A stretch of DNA of 64,000 nucleotides from Picosynechococcus sp. PCC 7003 (GCF_001693255.1 NZ_CP016474.1:2312661-2376660); one strand, 5' to 3'; positions 18,212-27,828 are shown, numbered from the stretch's first letter. Numbers and translations: made by a program. Notes: generated by a model from the letters alone, not told the origin.

Positions 18212-19516
18212 ATGCAAACATCGAAATTTAATTTAGCGATCGCCCTTTCCCTCGCGGCGATCGCAACCTTCACCGGAGCCTGCCAAGACACCACTGCCCC
18301 CACCGATGGCAACGGCGAAACCAGTACCAATACCGGCGCTGAGGGCCTGAAATTGGGCTCCCTGACCCCCACCACTGGCGACCTTTCCTCCATTGGTCAA
18401 AATATGCCCATCGCCGTGGAACTTGCCGTGGAGACAATTAACGCTTGCGGGGGCGTCAATGAGCAACCTGTGACGCTCATCCAAGAAGATTCCCAAACAG
18501 ACCCCACCGCCGGGGGCGCGGCGATGACGAAACTGGCAGAAGTCGATAGAGTCGCCGGGGTTGTGGGGGCCTTTGCCAGCAGCGTTTCTAGTGCTGCTGT
18601 TGATGTTGCAGTTCGGAACCAAGTGATGCTCGTTTCCCCCGGCAGTACCAGTCCTGTTTTCACAGAACGAGCTGCTAATGGTGATTTCGATGGCTATTGG
18701 GCGAGAACTGCGCCCCCTGACAGTTACCAAGCCCCTGCATTGGCTGTGTTGGCGCAAAAACAAGGGTTTGAACGGGTCTCCACCGTGGTAATTAACAACG
18801 ACTATGGCGTGGGCTTTGAGCAAGAATTCATCAAAGCCTTTGAAAATCTCGGGGGTACCATTGTCAACAAAGATAATCCGGTGCGTTATGACCCGAAAGC
18901 GGCCACCCTCGATAGTGAAGCGGCGGCGGCTTTTGCTGGGGAACCCGATGCTGTCCTTGGGGTGCTCTATGCAGAGACTGGTAGTTTATTGCTCAAAGCG
19001 GCCTATGAACAGGGCCTAAGCGAAGGGATCACTATTCTCTTGACCGATGGCGTCTACAGCGAAGACTTTACGCAACAGGTGGGCACGACCGCCGCTGGTC
19101 AGTCAATTATTGCGGGGGCTTTGGGGACGGTGCCCGGTGCGGATGGCCCGGCATTAGAAGCCTTTACCGCCCTCTGGAAAGAAAAAACAGGCAAGGATGT
19201 CACCGCCTATGTTCCCCACTCCTGGGATGCGGCGATCGCCATGATGTTGGCTGCTGAAGCAGCAGATGTAAATACCGGTGAAGGCATCAAAAATAAACTC
19301 CGGGAAGTCACCAGTGGCGATGGTCAGGAAGTGAGTGATCCCTGTGAGGCGATCGCCCTAGTCCGTGAAGGCCAAGCGATTAACTACCAAGGTGCCAGCG
19401 GGAACGTTGACTTCGATGAAAATGGCGATGTGGCTGGAAACTATGATGTTTGGACGGTCAATGACGATGCCAGTCTCTCGGTGATTGATACCGTTAATCC
19501 CTTAGAAGCCCTCTAA
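18212..19516 (+). CDS. Branched-chain/neutral amino-acid ABC transporter substrate-binding lipoprotein
   Basis: A 434-residue periplasmic binding protein of the LivJ/LivK (type I, Peripla_BP_6) family. It opens with a lipoprotein signal peptide ending in the lipobox FTGAC near residues 20-24, then an acid/threonine-rich linker and a two-lobed binding domain. The domain starts at LKLGSLTPTTGDLSSIG and includes the ligand loop FASSVSSAAVDVA. It would deliver amino acids or similar solutes to an ABC permease, but no permease or ATPase gene is adjacent, so it works with components encoded elsewhere. Confidence 0.87.
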   Translation: MQTSKFNLAIALSLAAIATFTGACQDTTAPTDGNGETSTNTGAEGLKLGSLTPTTGDLSSIGQNMPIAVELAVETINACGGVNEQPVTLIQEDSQTDPTAGGAAMTKLAEVDRVAGVVGAFASSVSSAAVDVAVRNQVMLVSPGSTSPVFTERAANGDFDGYWARTAPPDSYQAPALAVLAQKQGFERVSTVVINNDYGVGFEQEFIKAFENLGGTIVNKDNPVRYDPKAATLDSEAAAAFAGEPDAVLGVLYAETGSLLLKAAYEQGLSEGITILLTDGVYSEDFTQQVGTTAAGQSIIAGALGTVPGADGPALEAFTALWKEKTGKDVTAYVPHSWDAAIAMMLAAEAADVNTGEGIKNKLREVTSGDGQEVSDPCEAIALVREGQAINYQGASGNVDFDENGDVAGNYDVWTVNDDASLSVIDTVNPLEAL

Positions 19517-19533
19517 ATTACTGCCATTACCAT

Positions 19534-19558
19534 AAAAAAAGGGGGAAGCTATTCCCCC
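19534..19558 (-). terminator. Terminator of the pentapeptide-repeat gene
   Basis: On the minus strand GGGGGAA and TTCCCCC (19558-19541) enclose a four-base loop and are followed by seven T. The same hairpin also ends the plus-strand lipoprotein gene region but has no T-run in that direction. Confidence 0.8.
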
Positions 19559-19596
19559 AAATTCGTCCCAATGAAAATCAAAAGACACAGTCCATC

Positions 19597-20094
19597 CTAA
19601 CAGCCTAAAGAGTCAGCAGTGGCAATCCCCGTCACTGGATTCACCCCTGTAGCCACGGCACAGAGCTTCTTCTGTTGGGGCCCGTCTAACACGGCAAAAC
19701 TAAAATCTGCGCCGTCAATCTTCGCATTCTCAAAGGTAGATCGCAAAAGGATCGCCTCCACAAAAATCGCATCGGTTAAATCCGCCTCCGTAAACTTGGA
19801 AAGATAGGCGATGCCATTGCTAAAATCGGCCCCGTGGAGATTTGTCGCTTCCAGGAGTGTACTATTGAAAACCGCCCCCCGGAGATCGCTGCCACTTAGA
19901 TCTGCGTTGGTGAGGTTTACCTGGGAAAATTCAACCCCCTGGAGGTTTTGTCCTGCAAAATTGCCGCCAGCGAGATCTTCACTATCGATCGCCGACCGGG
20001 ATGTTGCCGCAGGACTGGCCCCATAGGCCGGCGTCCCCAAACAAAGCCCGAAAATAAAGAAACCTAAAACAACAATGCGCGCTAAAACCTTCAT
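19597..20094 (-). CDS. Secreted pentapeptide-repeat protein
   Basis: From MKVLARIVV at 20094, 165 residues. A Sec signal peptide (hydrophobic VLGFFIFGLCLG, cleavage probably after AYGA) leads to a right-handed beta-helix of pentapeptide repeats: LAGGNFAGQNLQG, LTNADLSGSDLRG, LEATNLHGADFSN and so on. The tail LCAVATGVNPVTG...SLGC has two cysteines. Similar small proteins are found in the thylakoid lumen or periplasm of cyanobacteria; their role is unknown. The frame opens seven codons earlier at 20115, but the signal peptide and GAGGG favour 20094. Confidence 0.82.
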   Translation of the reverse strand: MKVLARIVVLGFFIFGLCLGTPAYGASPAATSRSAIDSEDLAGGNFAGQNLQGVEFSQVNLTNADLSGSDLRGAVFNSTLLEATNLHGADFSNGIAYLSKFTEADLTDAIFVEAILLRSTFENAKIDGADFSFAVLDGPQQKKLCAVATGVNPVTGIATADSLGC

Positions 20095-20216
20095 AACCCT
20101 CAACTCGCCTGACATTTAACAAAATTTTTCCAAAGGATATTCTAAAAGATTCTCGGAAAGGGAGGGAATCCGATAAAGTTTTTGGAAAACCTCTCTAGCA
20201 CGTTTGCCTCGAATCT

Positions 20217-21251
20217 ATGACAACTCCAAATTGGTCTGCCCTACTCCAACAACTTATCAACGGCGAATCCCTCAGCCAAACCCAAGCCTCTCAACTCATG
20301 GAAGGTTGGCTACAAGAAGCCATTTCTCCAGCCCTATCCGGAGCCATGCTTGCGGCCCTACAAACAAAGGGGGTTTCGGCTGATGAACTTACGGGGATGG
20401 CCCAAGTCCTCAAAGGCCAATCTCGGCAACAGCAACGGTTAAACCACGGGCAACCAGTAATTGATACCTGCGGCACCGGAGGCGATGGTTCCTCTACTTT
20501 TAATATTTCGACGGCGGTGGCTTTTGTTACAGCAGCCGCAGGGGTGAAAGTAGCGAAACATGGCAATCGCTCAGCTTCAAGTAAAGTCGGTTCAGCGGAC
20601 GTCTTAGAAGCCCTAGGGGTTAATCTGGGAGCACCCACCGAAAAAGTCCATGCGGCCCTCGATGAAGTAGAAATTACGTTCCTGTTTGCTCCGGGCTGGC
20701 ATCCAGCGATGAAAAGTGTAGCGCCGATCCGCCGAGAACTGAAGATTCGCACGGTGTTTAATCTGTTAGGGCCGTTGGTCAATCCCCTCCAGCCCACGGG
20801 CCAGATTATTGGTGTTTATGATTCGCAATTTATTGAACGGATGGCCCAAGCACTCAATCAACTGGAAACACCGAAGGCGATGGTGCTCCATGGTCGGGAA
20901 GGCTTGGATGAAGCGGGTCTTGGGGACAAAACGGATTTGGCCCTTGTCAATGGCGGCGAAGTCACCACCACCGTTTTAGATCCAATCACTCTGGGTTTAA
21001 CTCCTGCTTCTCTGCAAGAGTTGAAGGGCGGCGAGGTGCCCGTTAACCAAGAAATTTTAACGAATCTCCTCCAGGGGAAAGGAACCCAGGCCCAACGGGA
21101 TGCGGTGGCTTTGAATGCGGGTTTAGCGCTCCAGGTGGCGGAAGTCGTGCCTTGGGGGGATCATCTAGCGGGTGTCCAAAAAGCCCAGGCGGTGATGGCT
21201 AGCGGTGCAGCTTGGGACAAACTCCAGGCCCTAGTGGAGTTCTTGAAATAA
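20217..21251 (+). CDS. trpD: Anthranilate phosphoribosyltransferase
   Basis: A 344-residue enzyme that joins anthranilate to PRPP, the second step of tryptophan synthesis. The helical N-terminal part contains [19 protein letters not shown]. It is followed by the PRPP loop [14 protein letters not shown] (83-96), the [15 protein letters not shown] segment near 117-131, the metal-binding region, and [11 protein letters not shown] near 224-234. It is complete and stands apart from other trp genes, as is normal in cyanobacteria. Confidence 0.95.
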   Translation: MTTPNWSALLQQLINGESLSQTQASQLMEGWLQEAISPALSGAMLAALQTKGVSADELTGMAQVLKGQSRQQQRLNHGQPVIDTCGTGGDGSSTFNISTAVAFVTAAAGVKVAKHGNRSASSKVGSADVLEALGVNLGAPTEKVHAALDEVEITFLFAPGWHPAMKSVAPIRRELKIRTVFNLLGPLVNPLQPTGQIIGVYDSQFIERMAQALNQLETPKAMVLHGREGLDEAGLGDKTDLALVNGGEVTTTVLDPITLGLTPASLQELKGGEVPVNQEILTNLLQGKGTQAQRDAVALNAGLALQVAEVVPWGDHLAGVQKAQAVMASGAAWDKLQALVEFLK

Positions 21252-21324
21252 ATCCAAAGGCGATCGCCTCTTTGAGAAATCTAGCGCCAATGGTTGTCAC
21301 CGCCAGGGCTAGACTTTTATCGGC

Positions 21325-21969
21325 ATGATCGGCAAACAATATACCAAAGATGAATTCCCTTTTTTTATGACTGCCCAAGCCGATGTTTTGACCCGCACTG
21401 TCCTTCTCGATTCGCGACAGCGACCCACCCCAGAGGCCCTAACGGCACAGTTGCTTGGGTTGGAAAAAATAGCCAAGCGGGAGAAGCTGACCTATCCTTT
21501 TGCTTCTCTCTTGGGCACTTGGCAGCTCACCTTTATTACGGGCACCAAAAAAGCCCAAAAACAAGCGGGAAAAGTGCTGGGTCAGGGCCGTTATTTGCCT
21601 ACTTGGGTTACGGTGGCGATCGCCTATGACGCCCTGACGGATCAAAATCCAACAACGCACTGGCAGCAGGGCAATGTTACCAATCAAGTTCACTTCGGGC
21701 CGCTGCACTTATCTTTAACTGGCCCGCTAAAATTTCAGGCCCAAAAGCGGTTACTGGCTTTTGACTTTACTCAATTAACTGCAAGCTTGGTCAGCCTGAA
21801 GCTCTACCAAGGACAGATCCGGGGCGGTGAAACAGCTAGGCAAGATTTCTACGAAGCAAGCATTGGGAAACAGGCTTTTTTCAGTTACTTTTACGTCTCT
21901 CCCGATGTGATTGCGGCGCGCGGTCGGGGTGGCGGCTTGGCCCTCTGGGTGAAAGTGGAAACGGGTTAG
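21325..21969 (+). CDS. Conserved hypothetical, possible fibrillin/lipocalin-like protein
   Basis: A 214-residue protein without a signal peptide. The pattern LLGTWQLTFITGTKKAQ near residues 63-79 and a run of alternating beta strands ending FFSYFYVSPDVIAARGRGGGLALWVKV resemble the PAP/fibrillin-like, lipocalin-shaped proteins shared by cyanobacteria and plastids. I give that as a tentative fold assignment only. MTAQADVL at 21367 is an alternative start; neither has a clear ribosome site. It may be co-transcribed with trpD (73-base gap containing a HIP1 site). Confidence 0.65.
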   Translation: MIGKQYTKDEFPFFMTAQADVLTRTVLLDSRQRPTPEALTAQLLGLEKIAKREKLTYPFASLLGTWQLTFITGTKKAQKQAGKVLGQGRYLPTWVTVAIAYDALTDQNPTTHWQQGNVTNQVHFGPLHLSLTGPLKFQAQKRLLAFDFTQLTASLVSLKLYQGQIRGGETARQDFYEASIGKQAFFSYFYVSPDVIAARGRGGGLALWVKVETG

Positions 21970-21978
21970 ACATTTAAC

Positions 21979-23241
21979 TTAACGGCCCAACTTATTCGGA
22001 ATTCCCTCGCAGCCTCCAGGAATCGTGGCCCGACTTTTTTCGCCGCACCAAGCACAGCAATAGTAACGCAGCTCTTCACTCATGCGCTTTACCCCTGTAA
22101 AGTCAACGTTTTCCACCACGGCTCCGGTATATTCGCCAGTGCGATAGTTGGGTAATTTTGCTTTAATGCGGGGACTAGCCGTTTCCAAGGGGCCATAAAA
22201 AAGAATTGTGCCTTTCATGTCCGCAAGCCGCAGATTCGCATCAACCAAAATGGCGCGAGAAAGATTTGCCCGGACTAAGTCGCAGTTTTGTAAATTTGCC
22301 CGGACTAAATTAGCTTCACTGAGGTCTGTCCAACGCAGATCCATATTGGCAAGATCTGCCCCTGCCAGCATTACCCCCAAATCGATCACGCGGATGCCCC
22401 ATTCTCGGTCTTCGGCGTAGCTCCCCGTACCATCGAGGATTGCGCGTCCCAAACGACTATCCCGCTTCAGAGGAGTCAAAAATCGGGATTGGGAAAGAAA
22501 TCGCAGGATTTTTGCTTTACCGCCAGCATCGACACTGCTCAAAATAGCGGCAGTTCTCCCTTCGGCGATCGCCCTTTCTTGGGGCCAGTCTTCTAAAAGT
22601 CCTTCTTCGTTCAGGGCGAGGTCAGAAATCCCTTGGAAATAGGTATCAATGGTTTGCTGCTGAGTAATGCGATTTTGCTGGATAGTCAAGTCGCGGGAGA
22701 TGACATACTGCTCCCAGGCGACATAAACGGCCAGCACGGCGATCATAATTTGCCCCAGGGCCCCTACCCAGTCTGCCCAAGAGCCAAATTCATCCCAGAC
22801 AATCTGGTTGAGCCAATGGCCCATCAACCGATAGAAACCAAGAAATCTCAATAAACTGGCGATCGCCACCACAAAGGCCACCACACCAATGAGGGTACGC
22901 CGTTCTTCGGGGGTCAAAAAAGTCCCGAGCCAATTCTTCAGGGAAGGCAAAATAATCCGCAACGAAAGCAAGAGAGTGACGAGGGTGCCGGATAAGCCAA
23001 GCCAAAGCCAATGACTCAACAGACCCAATGCCATCACGGCGATCGCCGTTGAAATAAGCCAAGGACTACCAGGATCAATCTTACGCAGATAAAAATGTCG
23101 TTCCGCCAAATCCGAACGGGGGGGGGGAATGCGCACAGATTGAGATCCCGTCTGTTCTGAGACCGTCGTTAATCCAGATTCGGGAGGCTTCCCATCAAGC
23201 TCAGTTCCCTCAGACGATGGATTTGGTTTCGCTTGGCTCAT
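21979..23241 (-). CDS. Pentapeptide-repeat membrane protein with cysteine-rich tail
   Basis: A 420-residue protein. A polar N-terminus of about 55 residues leads to four hydrophobic segments (about residues 60-105 and 115-175). A helical linker (YVISRDLTIQQNRITQQQ) follows, resembling the region before pentapeptide repeats in other cyanobacterial membrane proteins. Then comes a short repeat block near 300-345 (LAGADLANMDLRW, LSEANLVRANLQN, LVRANLSRAILVD). The end, YYCCAWCGEKSRATIPGGC, contains four cysteines that could bind metal or form disulphides. Function unknown. It is convergent with the preceding gene. Confidence 0.75.
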   Translation of the reverse strand: MSQAKPNPSSEGTELDGKPPESGLTTVSEQTGSQSVRIPPPRSDLAERHFYLRKIDPGSPWLISTAIAVMALGLLSHWLWLGLSGTLVTLLLSLRIILPSLKNWLGTFLTPEERRTLIGVVAFVVAIASLLRFLGFYRLMGHWLNQIVWDEFGSWADWVGALGQIMIAVLAVYVAWEQYVISRDLTIQQNRITQQQTIDTYFQGISDLALNEEGLLEDWPQERAIAEGRTAAILSSVDAGGKAKILRFLSQSRFLTPLKRDSRLGRAILDGTGSYAEDREWGIRVIDLGVMLAGADLANMDLRWTDLSEANLVRANLQNCDLVRANLSRAILVDANLRLADMKGTILFYGPLETASPRIKAKLPNYRTGEYTGAVVENVDFTGVKRMSEELRYYCCAWCGEKSRATIPGGCEGIPNKLGR

Positions 23242-23302
23242 AAACCCTTGAAAACAGAATTTTTAAGCAATTGTAGCGGATTCATCTCCTCACAATCCCC
23301 AG

Positions 23303-23335
23303 AAAAATTCCCCCTTTCGTGACAGAAAGAGGGAA
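23303..23335 (-). terminator. Terminator of hemL
   Basis: On the minus strand, an 11-base stem TTCCCTCTTTC/GAAAGGGGGAA (23335-23308, one G-U pair) with a six-base loop is followed by TTTTT. It lies just past the hemL stop. Confidence 0.85.
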
Positions 23336-23370
23336 CACTGTAGCTCAAAAACAGAATCGAAAATTGAACC

Positions 23371-24669
23371 TTAGATATTGTTCAAGACTACCTTAGCCGC
23401 AGCCAAGGTTTTTTCAATATCTTCATCGGTGTGGGCAAGGGACGTAAAACCAGCCTCAAACTGAGAAGGGGCGAGATAAATCCCTTGTTCTAACATTCCA
23501 CGGTGATAGCGGCTGAATTTGTGTAAGTCCGATTTCTTCGCATCTTCGTAATTACGGACAGGTTCTCCCGTAAAAAACATGCCGAACATACCACTGATGT
23601 TGCCACCCGTGACTTCATGGCCCGCTTCCCGCGCAATACTTAACAAGCCATCGATTAACTTTTTCGTGATGGTTTCCAATTGTCCATACATGCCAGGGCG
23701 CTGCAGCAACTCAAGGGTTTTAATGCCCGCTGTCATCGCCAAGGGATTCCCTGAGAGGGTGCCTGCTTGGTACATAGGCCCCGCTGGAGCAACCATGGAC
23801 ATAATGTCTTTGCGGCCACCATAGGCTCCCACAGGTAGCCCACCGCCAATCACTTTACCTAGGGTTGTAAGATCCGGCGTCACCCCGAATTTTTCTTGGG
23901 CACCACCGTAGGAAATCCGGAAACCCGTCATCACCTCATCAAAAACCAGTAAGGCATCATGTTCCTTTGTAATTTCCCGTAATCCTTCGAGGAAACCAGC
24001 ATCGGGAACCACAAACCCAGAGTTCCCCACCACTGGCTCTAGGATGACCCCAGCAATTTCACCAGGGTTTTCGGCGAATAATTTTTTGACAGCCTCAAGG
24101 TCATTGTAGGGAGCCGTCAAGGTAGCGGCAGTGGTGGTTTTGGGCACACCAGGAGAATCGGGTAAACCCAGAGTTGCCACCCCAGATCCGGCTTGTACCA
24201 AGAACATATCAGCATGGCCATGGTAGCAACCTTCAAACTTGATGACTTTTTCCCGCCCGGTGAAAGCCCGCATCAAACGCAGCACTGACATGCAAGCTTC
24301 TGTACCGGAATTTACAAAGCGCACCATTTCAATGCTGGGGACTGCATTGATCACCATTTCAGCCAAGATATTTTCTTTGAGGCAAGGGGCGCCAAAGCTG
24401 GTTCCTTTTTCGAGGGTTTCCCGGAGCGCTGCATTAACTTCATCATTGGCGTGGCCACAGATGGCAGGCCCCCAAGTACCCACATAGTCAATGTACTCGT
24501 TGCCGTCGACATCCCAAACGCGGGAGCCTTTGACGCGATCAAAAACAATGGGCTGTCCGCCAACAGATTTAAAGGCCCGCACCGGGGAGCTAACACCACC
24601 AGGCATCAGCTTTTGGGCGGCACTAAAAATCTCTTCGGATTTGGTTGTGTTTAAGGCTGTAGTCACCAA
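23371..24669 (-). CDS. hemL: Glutamate-1-semialdehyde 2,1-aminomutase
   Basis: A 432-residue PLP enzyme that converts glutamate-1-semialdehyde to 5-aminolevulinate, the committed precursor of haem, chlorophyll and bilins. It has the family start [18 protein letters not shown] (21-38), the [10 protein letters not shown] region near 118, FDEVMTGFR near 243-251 and the PLP lysine Lys272 in [16 protein letters not shown]. Translation begins at TTG (24669) or, equally well, at the GTG three bases later; both follow an AAGGAGA site. It feeds the tetrapyrrole pool used by the bilin proteins encoded downstream. Confidence 0.95.
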   Translation of the reverse strand: MVTTALNTTKSEEIFSAAQKLMPGGVSSPVRAFKSVGGQPIVFDRVKGSRVWDVDGNEYIDYVGTWGPAICGHANDEVNAALRETLEKGTSFGAPCLKENILAEMVINAVPSIEMVRFVNSGTEACMSVLRLMRAFTGREKVIKFEGCYHGHADMFLVQAGSGVATLGLPDSPGVPKTTTAATLTAPYNDLEAVKKLFAENPGEIAGVILEPVVGNSGFVVPDAGFLEGLREITKEHDALLVFDEVMTGFRISYGGAQEKFGVTPDLTTLGKVIGGGLPVGAYGGRKDIMSMVAPAGPMYQAGTLSGNPLAMTAGIKTLELLQRPGMYGQLETITKKLIDGLLSIAREAGHEVTGGNISGMFGMFFTGEPVRNYEDAKKSDLHKFSRYHRGMLEQGIYLAPSQFEAGFTSLAHTDEDIEKTLAAAKVVLNNI

Positions 24670-24894
24670 ACGTTTTCTCCTTGTCGCAAATTTTCTTAAA
24701 GCTTAATTTTGTTAAAATAAGAGGCTCTGATGGCTTCGTGGAAAGCATCCCAATGCAGGGAGCCATTATAACGGATTATCATTTTACGCAGTAACGGTCT
24801 CCAAAATGTTTTCCGATGGAATTCTTTAGTCTACGGTTGGCTGGGATTCCCTAGTTTAGTTTATTGTTCCTAACTCTTGGAGTTTTGCGCTTTT

Positions 24895-25137
24895 ATGTCC
24901 GCGATCGCCGTTCGTTTTATGCCCAATGATGTTACCGTCGCTGCCAGAGCAGGAGAGCCGATGATCGAAGTGGCACGGCGGGCTGGGGTGGCGATCCCCA
25001 CAGGCTGTTTGATGGGCTCATGTCATGCCTGTGAAGTGGAATTAGACGATGGTACAAATCTCTGCGCTTGCATTAGTGGTATCCCTGGCGATCGCCCTGA
25101 AATTACCATTCACCTCTTCAGCGATCCCGTTTGGTAA
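24895..25137 (+). CDS. Small [2Fe-2S] ferredoxin
   Basis: An 80-residue ferredoxin-fold protein from ATG 24895 (TTGGAG upstream). Cluster cysteines are C38, C43 and C46 in GCLMGSCHAC, plus C57 or C59 in NLCAC. It is shorter than photosynthetic ferredoxins and has a compact C-terminus (HLFSDPVW), so it is a specialised carrier of unknown partner. It is divergent from hemL across about 225 bases that must hold both promoters. Confidence 0.83.
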   Translation: MSAIAVRFMPNDVTVAARAGEPMIEVARRAGVAIPTGCLMGSCHACEVELDDGTNLCACISGIPGDRPEITIHLFSDPVW

Positions 25138-25225
25138 ATCGCAGTAGCACTAGGACGTACTTTAAAAAAAGCTTACATCGCAAGGGTTAGAGCTATTCTG
25201 ATCCCCCCTTTCGCCTGCTTGAAGC

Positions 25226-25239
25226 GTATCATTTTATAC
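25226..25239 (+). promoter_or_regulatory. NtcA-binding site of the ammonium transporter gene
   Basis: An exact GTA-N8-TAC box: GTA at 25226-25228, spacer TCATTTTA, TAC at 25237-25239. A -10-like TAAAAA begins at 25262, 22 bases after the box, which is the spacing of class II NtcA-activated promoters. It would put transcription near 25274 and give amt a leader of about 270 bases. NtcA activation of amt genes in nitrogen-starved cyanobacteria is well established; occupancy here is inferred. Confidence 0.75.
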
Positions 25240-25542
25240 AGAATGTTAGTGGTAAACATTTTAAAAACCAGGGTGCCTTAGAATAACCGCAATCAGTCCT
25301 TAAACTTGCGTTGGGATTTGATTTTTTAAAAACATCTTTGCTCTGAATAAATGTCAGCAAGTCCTCAATGGTGAAAACCCCAAATCCCATCACCATGAAA
25401 ACTTTAAGGCCCTTAGGTGCCAGACCGAGCTTGGTGCAGCTTCAGACCATAGATGATTTTTCGGCAACTTTCGTTGATGGCTTTTCAAAAGGTTACTTCT
25501 GCTACCATTAGCGAATTTTGCCTGTGTTATTCCATTGAGTGA

Positions 25543-27084
25543 ATGCCTAAACAACATCTCAAACTAATGCCTAAGTCAACTTTTCAACAACGTGGATGGG
25601 CACGGGAAAACCTGCAGTCTCCCCACACAACAGATAACAGTGTGGTGCTTCGTTTTGCCCGTCAGCTCTCCCGCCATTTCTCTCCTGCCTGGCTTGCTTG
25701 TATTCCCTTAGCGGCGATTATCACCGTCGTTTGGAGTACTGCTGCAATGGCGCAATCCGATGCCGTTGATGCAGCCGGTCAAGTACAAATCATTCTTGAC
25801 ACTATTTTTCTTCTGATTGCTTCTGTCCTCGTTATCTTCATGAACGCAGGCTTCGGAATGCTTGAAGCCGGCTTTTGCCGTCAGAAAAACGCGGTCAATA
25901 TCCTCTCCAAAAACTTGATCGTTTTTGCTGTAGCTACTATTGCTTATTGGGCTATTGGCTATGCCTTTATGTACGGTGAAGGGAATGCCTTCATTGGTAC
26001 GCAAGGGTTCTTCTTTAACGGCAGTAGCGTTCCCTACGCTGGTGAAGAGTGGTACACCATGGATGGTGACACGCAAATTCTGAACTTTGTTCCAGAAAGC
26101 GTATCCTTCCTTTTCCAAGTTGCTTTTGCTGCAACCGCCGCAACCATCGTCTCCGGGGCAGTTGCTGAGAGGATTAAGTTCGATGCATTCTTAATCTTCA
26201 GTTTCCTCCTCGTTGCTGTGTCCTACCCCATCACTGGTCACTGGCAGTGGGACGGTACTTGGCTCGCTGAGTTCGGCTTCCATGATTTTGCTGGATCAAC
26301 CATTGTTCACTCCGTAGGTGGTTGGGCGGCCCTTGTCGGTGCTGCCATTGTTGGGCCTCGCCTAGGTAAATACCGCGATGGTCAAGTCCATGCAATTCCT
26401 GGCCACAACATGAGTATTGCGACCTTGGGTTGCTTGATTCTCTGGATTGGCTGGTTTGGGTTTAACCCCGGTTCTCAGTTAGCTGCTGATGCTGCGGTTC
26501 CTTACATTGCGATTACAACCAACCTCGCTGCTGCTGCTGGGGGGATCACAGCAACTGCAACCTCTTGGATTAAGGATGGCAAGCCGGATCTATCCATGAT
26601 CATTAACGGTATTTTGGCCGGTCTTGTTGGGATCACGGCTGGGTGTGACGGCGTCAGCTTCCTTTCTGCTGTAATCATCGGGGCGATCGCCGGTGTAATC
26701 GTTGTCTTTTCCGTTGCCTTCTTTGATGCCATCAAAATTGATGACCCCGTTGGCGCGACCTCTGTTCACCTCGTCTGCGGTATCTGGGGAACTCTCGCCG
26801 TTGGTCTGTTTAAGATGGATGGGGGCTTATTCACTGGTGGTGGTATTCAACAGTTAATTGCCCAAATCGTCGGAATTCTCTCCATCGGTGGCTTTACCGT
26901 CGCCTTTAGCTTCATTGTTTGGTATGCCCTATCGGCAGTCCTCGGTGGTATTCGGGTTGAAAAAGACGAAGAACTCCGGGGTCTCGACATTGGTGAGCAC
27001 GGCATGGAAGCCTACAGCGGTTTCGTTAAAGAGTCCGATGTGATCTTCCGAGGAACTGCCACTGGTTCCGAAACTGAAGGATAA
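25543..27084 (+). CDS. amt: Ammonium transporter (Amt family)
   Basis: A 513-residue Amt/Mep/Rh channel. A basic N-terminal extension of about 45 residues leads to a hydrophobic segment ending AAMAQSD, a likely cleaved signal peptide. About eleven membrane helices follow. Family marks include [36 protein letters not shown], the pore-histidine stretch [13 protein letters not shown], and the second conserved histidine near [13 protein letters not shown]. It takes up scarce ammonium. MPKSTFQQ at 25567 is an alternative start. The NtcA box upstream indicates nitrogen control. Confidence 0.95.
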   Translation: MPKQHLKLMPKSTFQQRGWARENLQSPHTTDNSVVLRFARQLSRHFSPAWLACIPLAAIITVVWSTAAMAQSDAVDAAGQVQIILDTIFLLIASVLVIFMNAGFGMLEAGFCRQKNAVNILSKNLIVFAVATIAYWAIGYAFMYGEGNAFIGTQGFFFNGSSVPYAGEEWYTMDGDTQILNFVPESVSFLFQVAFAATAATIVSGAVAERIKFDAFLIFSFLLVAVSYPITGHWQWDGTWLAEFGFHDFAGSTIVHSVGGWAALVGAAIVGPRLGKYRDGQVHAIPGHNMSIATLGCLILWIGWFGFNPGSQLAADAAVPYIAITTNLAAAAGGITATATSWIKDGKPDLSMIINGILAGLVGITAGCDGVSFLSAVIIGAIAGVIVVFSVAFFDAIKIDDPVGATSVHLVCGIWGTLAVGLFKMDGGLFTGGGIQQLIAQIVGILSIGGFTVAFSFIVWYALSAVLGGIRVEKDEELRGLDIGEHGMEAYSGFVKESDVIFRGTATGSETEG

Positions 27085-27128
27085 ATCCTCCCAGGAAATC
27101 CTTAAAGTAATCTAAAAAAATCTTCCAC

Positions 27129-27156
27129 AACCTTCCTTATTCAAGGGAGGTTTTTT
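27129..27156 (+). terminator. Terminator of amt
   Basis: AACCTTCCTT (27129-27138) pairs with AAGGGAGGTT (27143-27152) around a four-base loop, followed by a T-run. It insulates amt from the cpc promoter region. Confidence 0.85.
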
Positions 27157-27530
27157 GTGTAAGTTCACATTTTGTTACGTTCCCCGATCAATATCTGATC
27201 GACAAGAAAAGTATGCCCTAGGTCAGGAACGTCCTTGAGTATATCGACTCATTAATCCGGTCTTTCAGTTTGGTTTTCCGAGTTGATTTTTTGTGAAATT
27301 TTAAAAATCCAGAGATCTAACCTTAGGGGGAGTCCACTTAGAAACCGCTTTGCTCAACCTTGCAAATGCCCTGCTATTCTTCTATCTAGCCCAAGGATTC
27401 CCTGAGAAAATCAGCGGCGATCGCCTGCAAATGTGAACTTTTGTGACAGATCTTTTTACAAGATGTAATGTTTAAAGGCCGACAGACGTTGTATAACATT
27501 TACCTAAGATTAAGAGTCATCCGCAGCACT

Positions 27531-27556
27531 CCTTAGAAACCCTACAGGTTCTAAGG
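27531..27556 (+). promoter_or_regulatory. cpcB leader stem-loop 1
   Basis: CCTTAGAAACC (27531-27541) pairs with GGTTCTAAGG (27547-27556), ten pairs with one bulged A and a five-base CTACA loop. Confidence 0.6.
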
Positions 27557-27693
27557 AACTAGCATGATTTTCATCTGGTAACTTTAAGAATCTGAAAAAT
27601 TCAATGAATGTAAAGTTTCTTAAATACCAAGGTGAAAAACAAGCAAAAATAGCTGACACTCTTAATTGGCTTTGGGGATTAAGTTTCCAACTC

Positions 27694-27732
27694 GAAAACA
27701 CAACCTTTGACAGACTCTAAGGTTTTGTTTTC
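27694..27732 (+). promoter_or_regulatory. cpcB leader stem-loop 2
   Basis: GAAAACACAACCTT (27694-27707) pairs with AAGGTTTTGTTTTC (27719-27732): 13 of 14 positions pair, with one C-T mismatch and an 11-base loop. It is the strongest hairpin in the leader, about 96 bases before cpcB. Its descending arm is T-rich, so it could act as an attenuator or as an mRNA-stabilising fold. Confidence 0.65.
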
Positions 27733-27753
27733 AGCAAGAGAGCCCCTCAGCAC

Positions 27754-27778
27754 TTGCTTCACTCTTGTTAGTAAGCAA
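27754..27778 (+). promoter_or_regulatory. cpcB leader stem-loop 3
   Basis: TTGCTTCACT (27754-27763) pairs with AGTAAGCAA (27770-27778), nine pairs with one bulged C and a six-base loop. It ends 50 bases before the cpcB ATG. Confidence 0.5.
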
Positions 27779-27828
27779 ACCGCACAAAATAAATCCCACT
27801 CATCAAAATATAAGTAGGAGATAAAAAC

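Larger units (their letters stand above)
27157..27828 (+). promoter_or_regulatory. cpc operon promoter and long structured leader
   Basis: No gene is seen in this 670-base stretch upstream of cpcB, one of the strongest promoter regions in this group of cyanobacteria. A candidate -10 TATAAC lies at 27492-27497, which would give a leader of about 325 bases; I found no good -35 partner. GTATAACATTTAC nearby is one base short of an NtcA box. The leader holds three stem-loops (listed separately). The cpcB ribosome site is AGGAG, eight bases before the ATG. Confidence 0.55.

Noticed and set aside
23285-23335. CTCCTCACAA near the hemL terminator as a Yfr1 core
   Set aside because: The downstream hairpin has its T-run on the minus strand and fits hemL termination better.
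27489-27503. GTATAACATTTAC as an NtcA box in the cpc promoter
   Set aside because: The spacer is seven bases rather than eight; I treat it as part of a -10 region instead.
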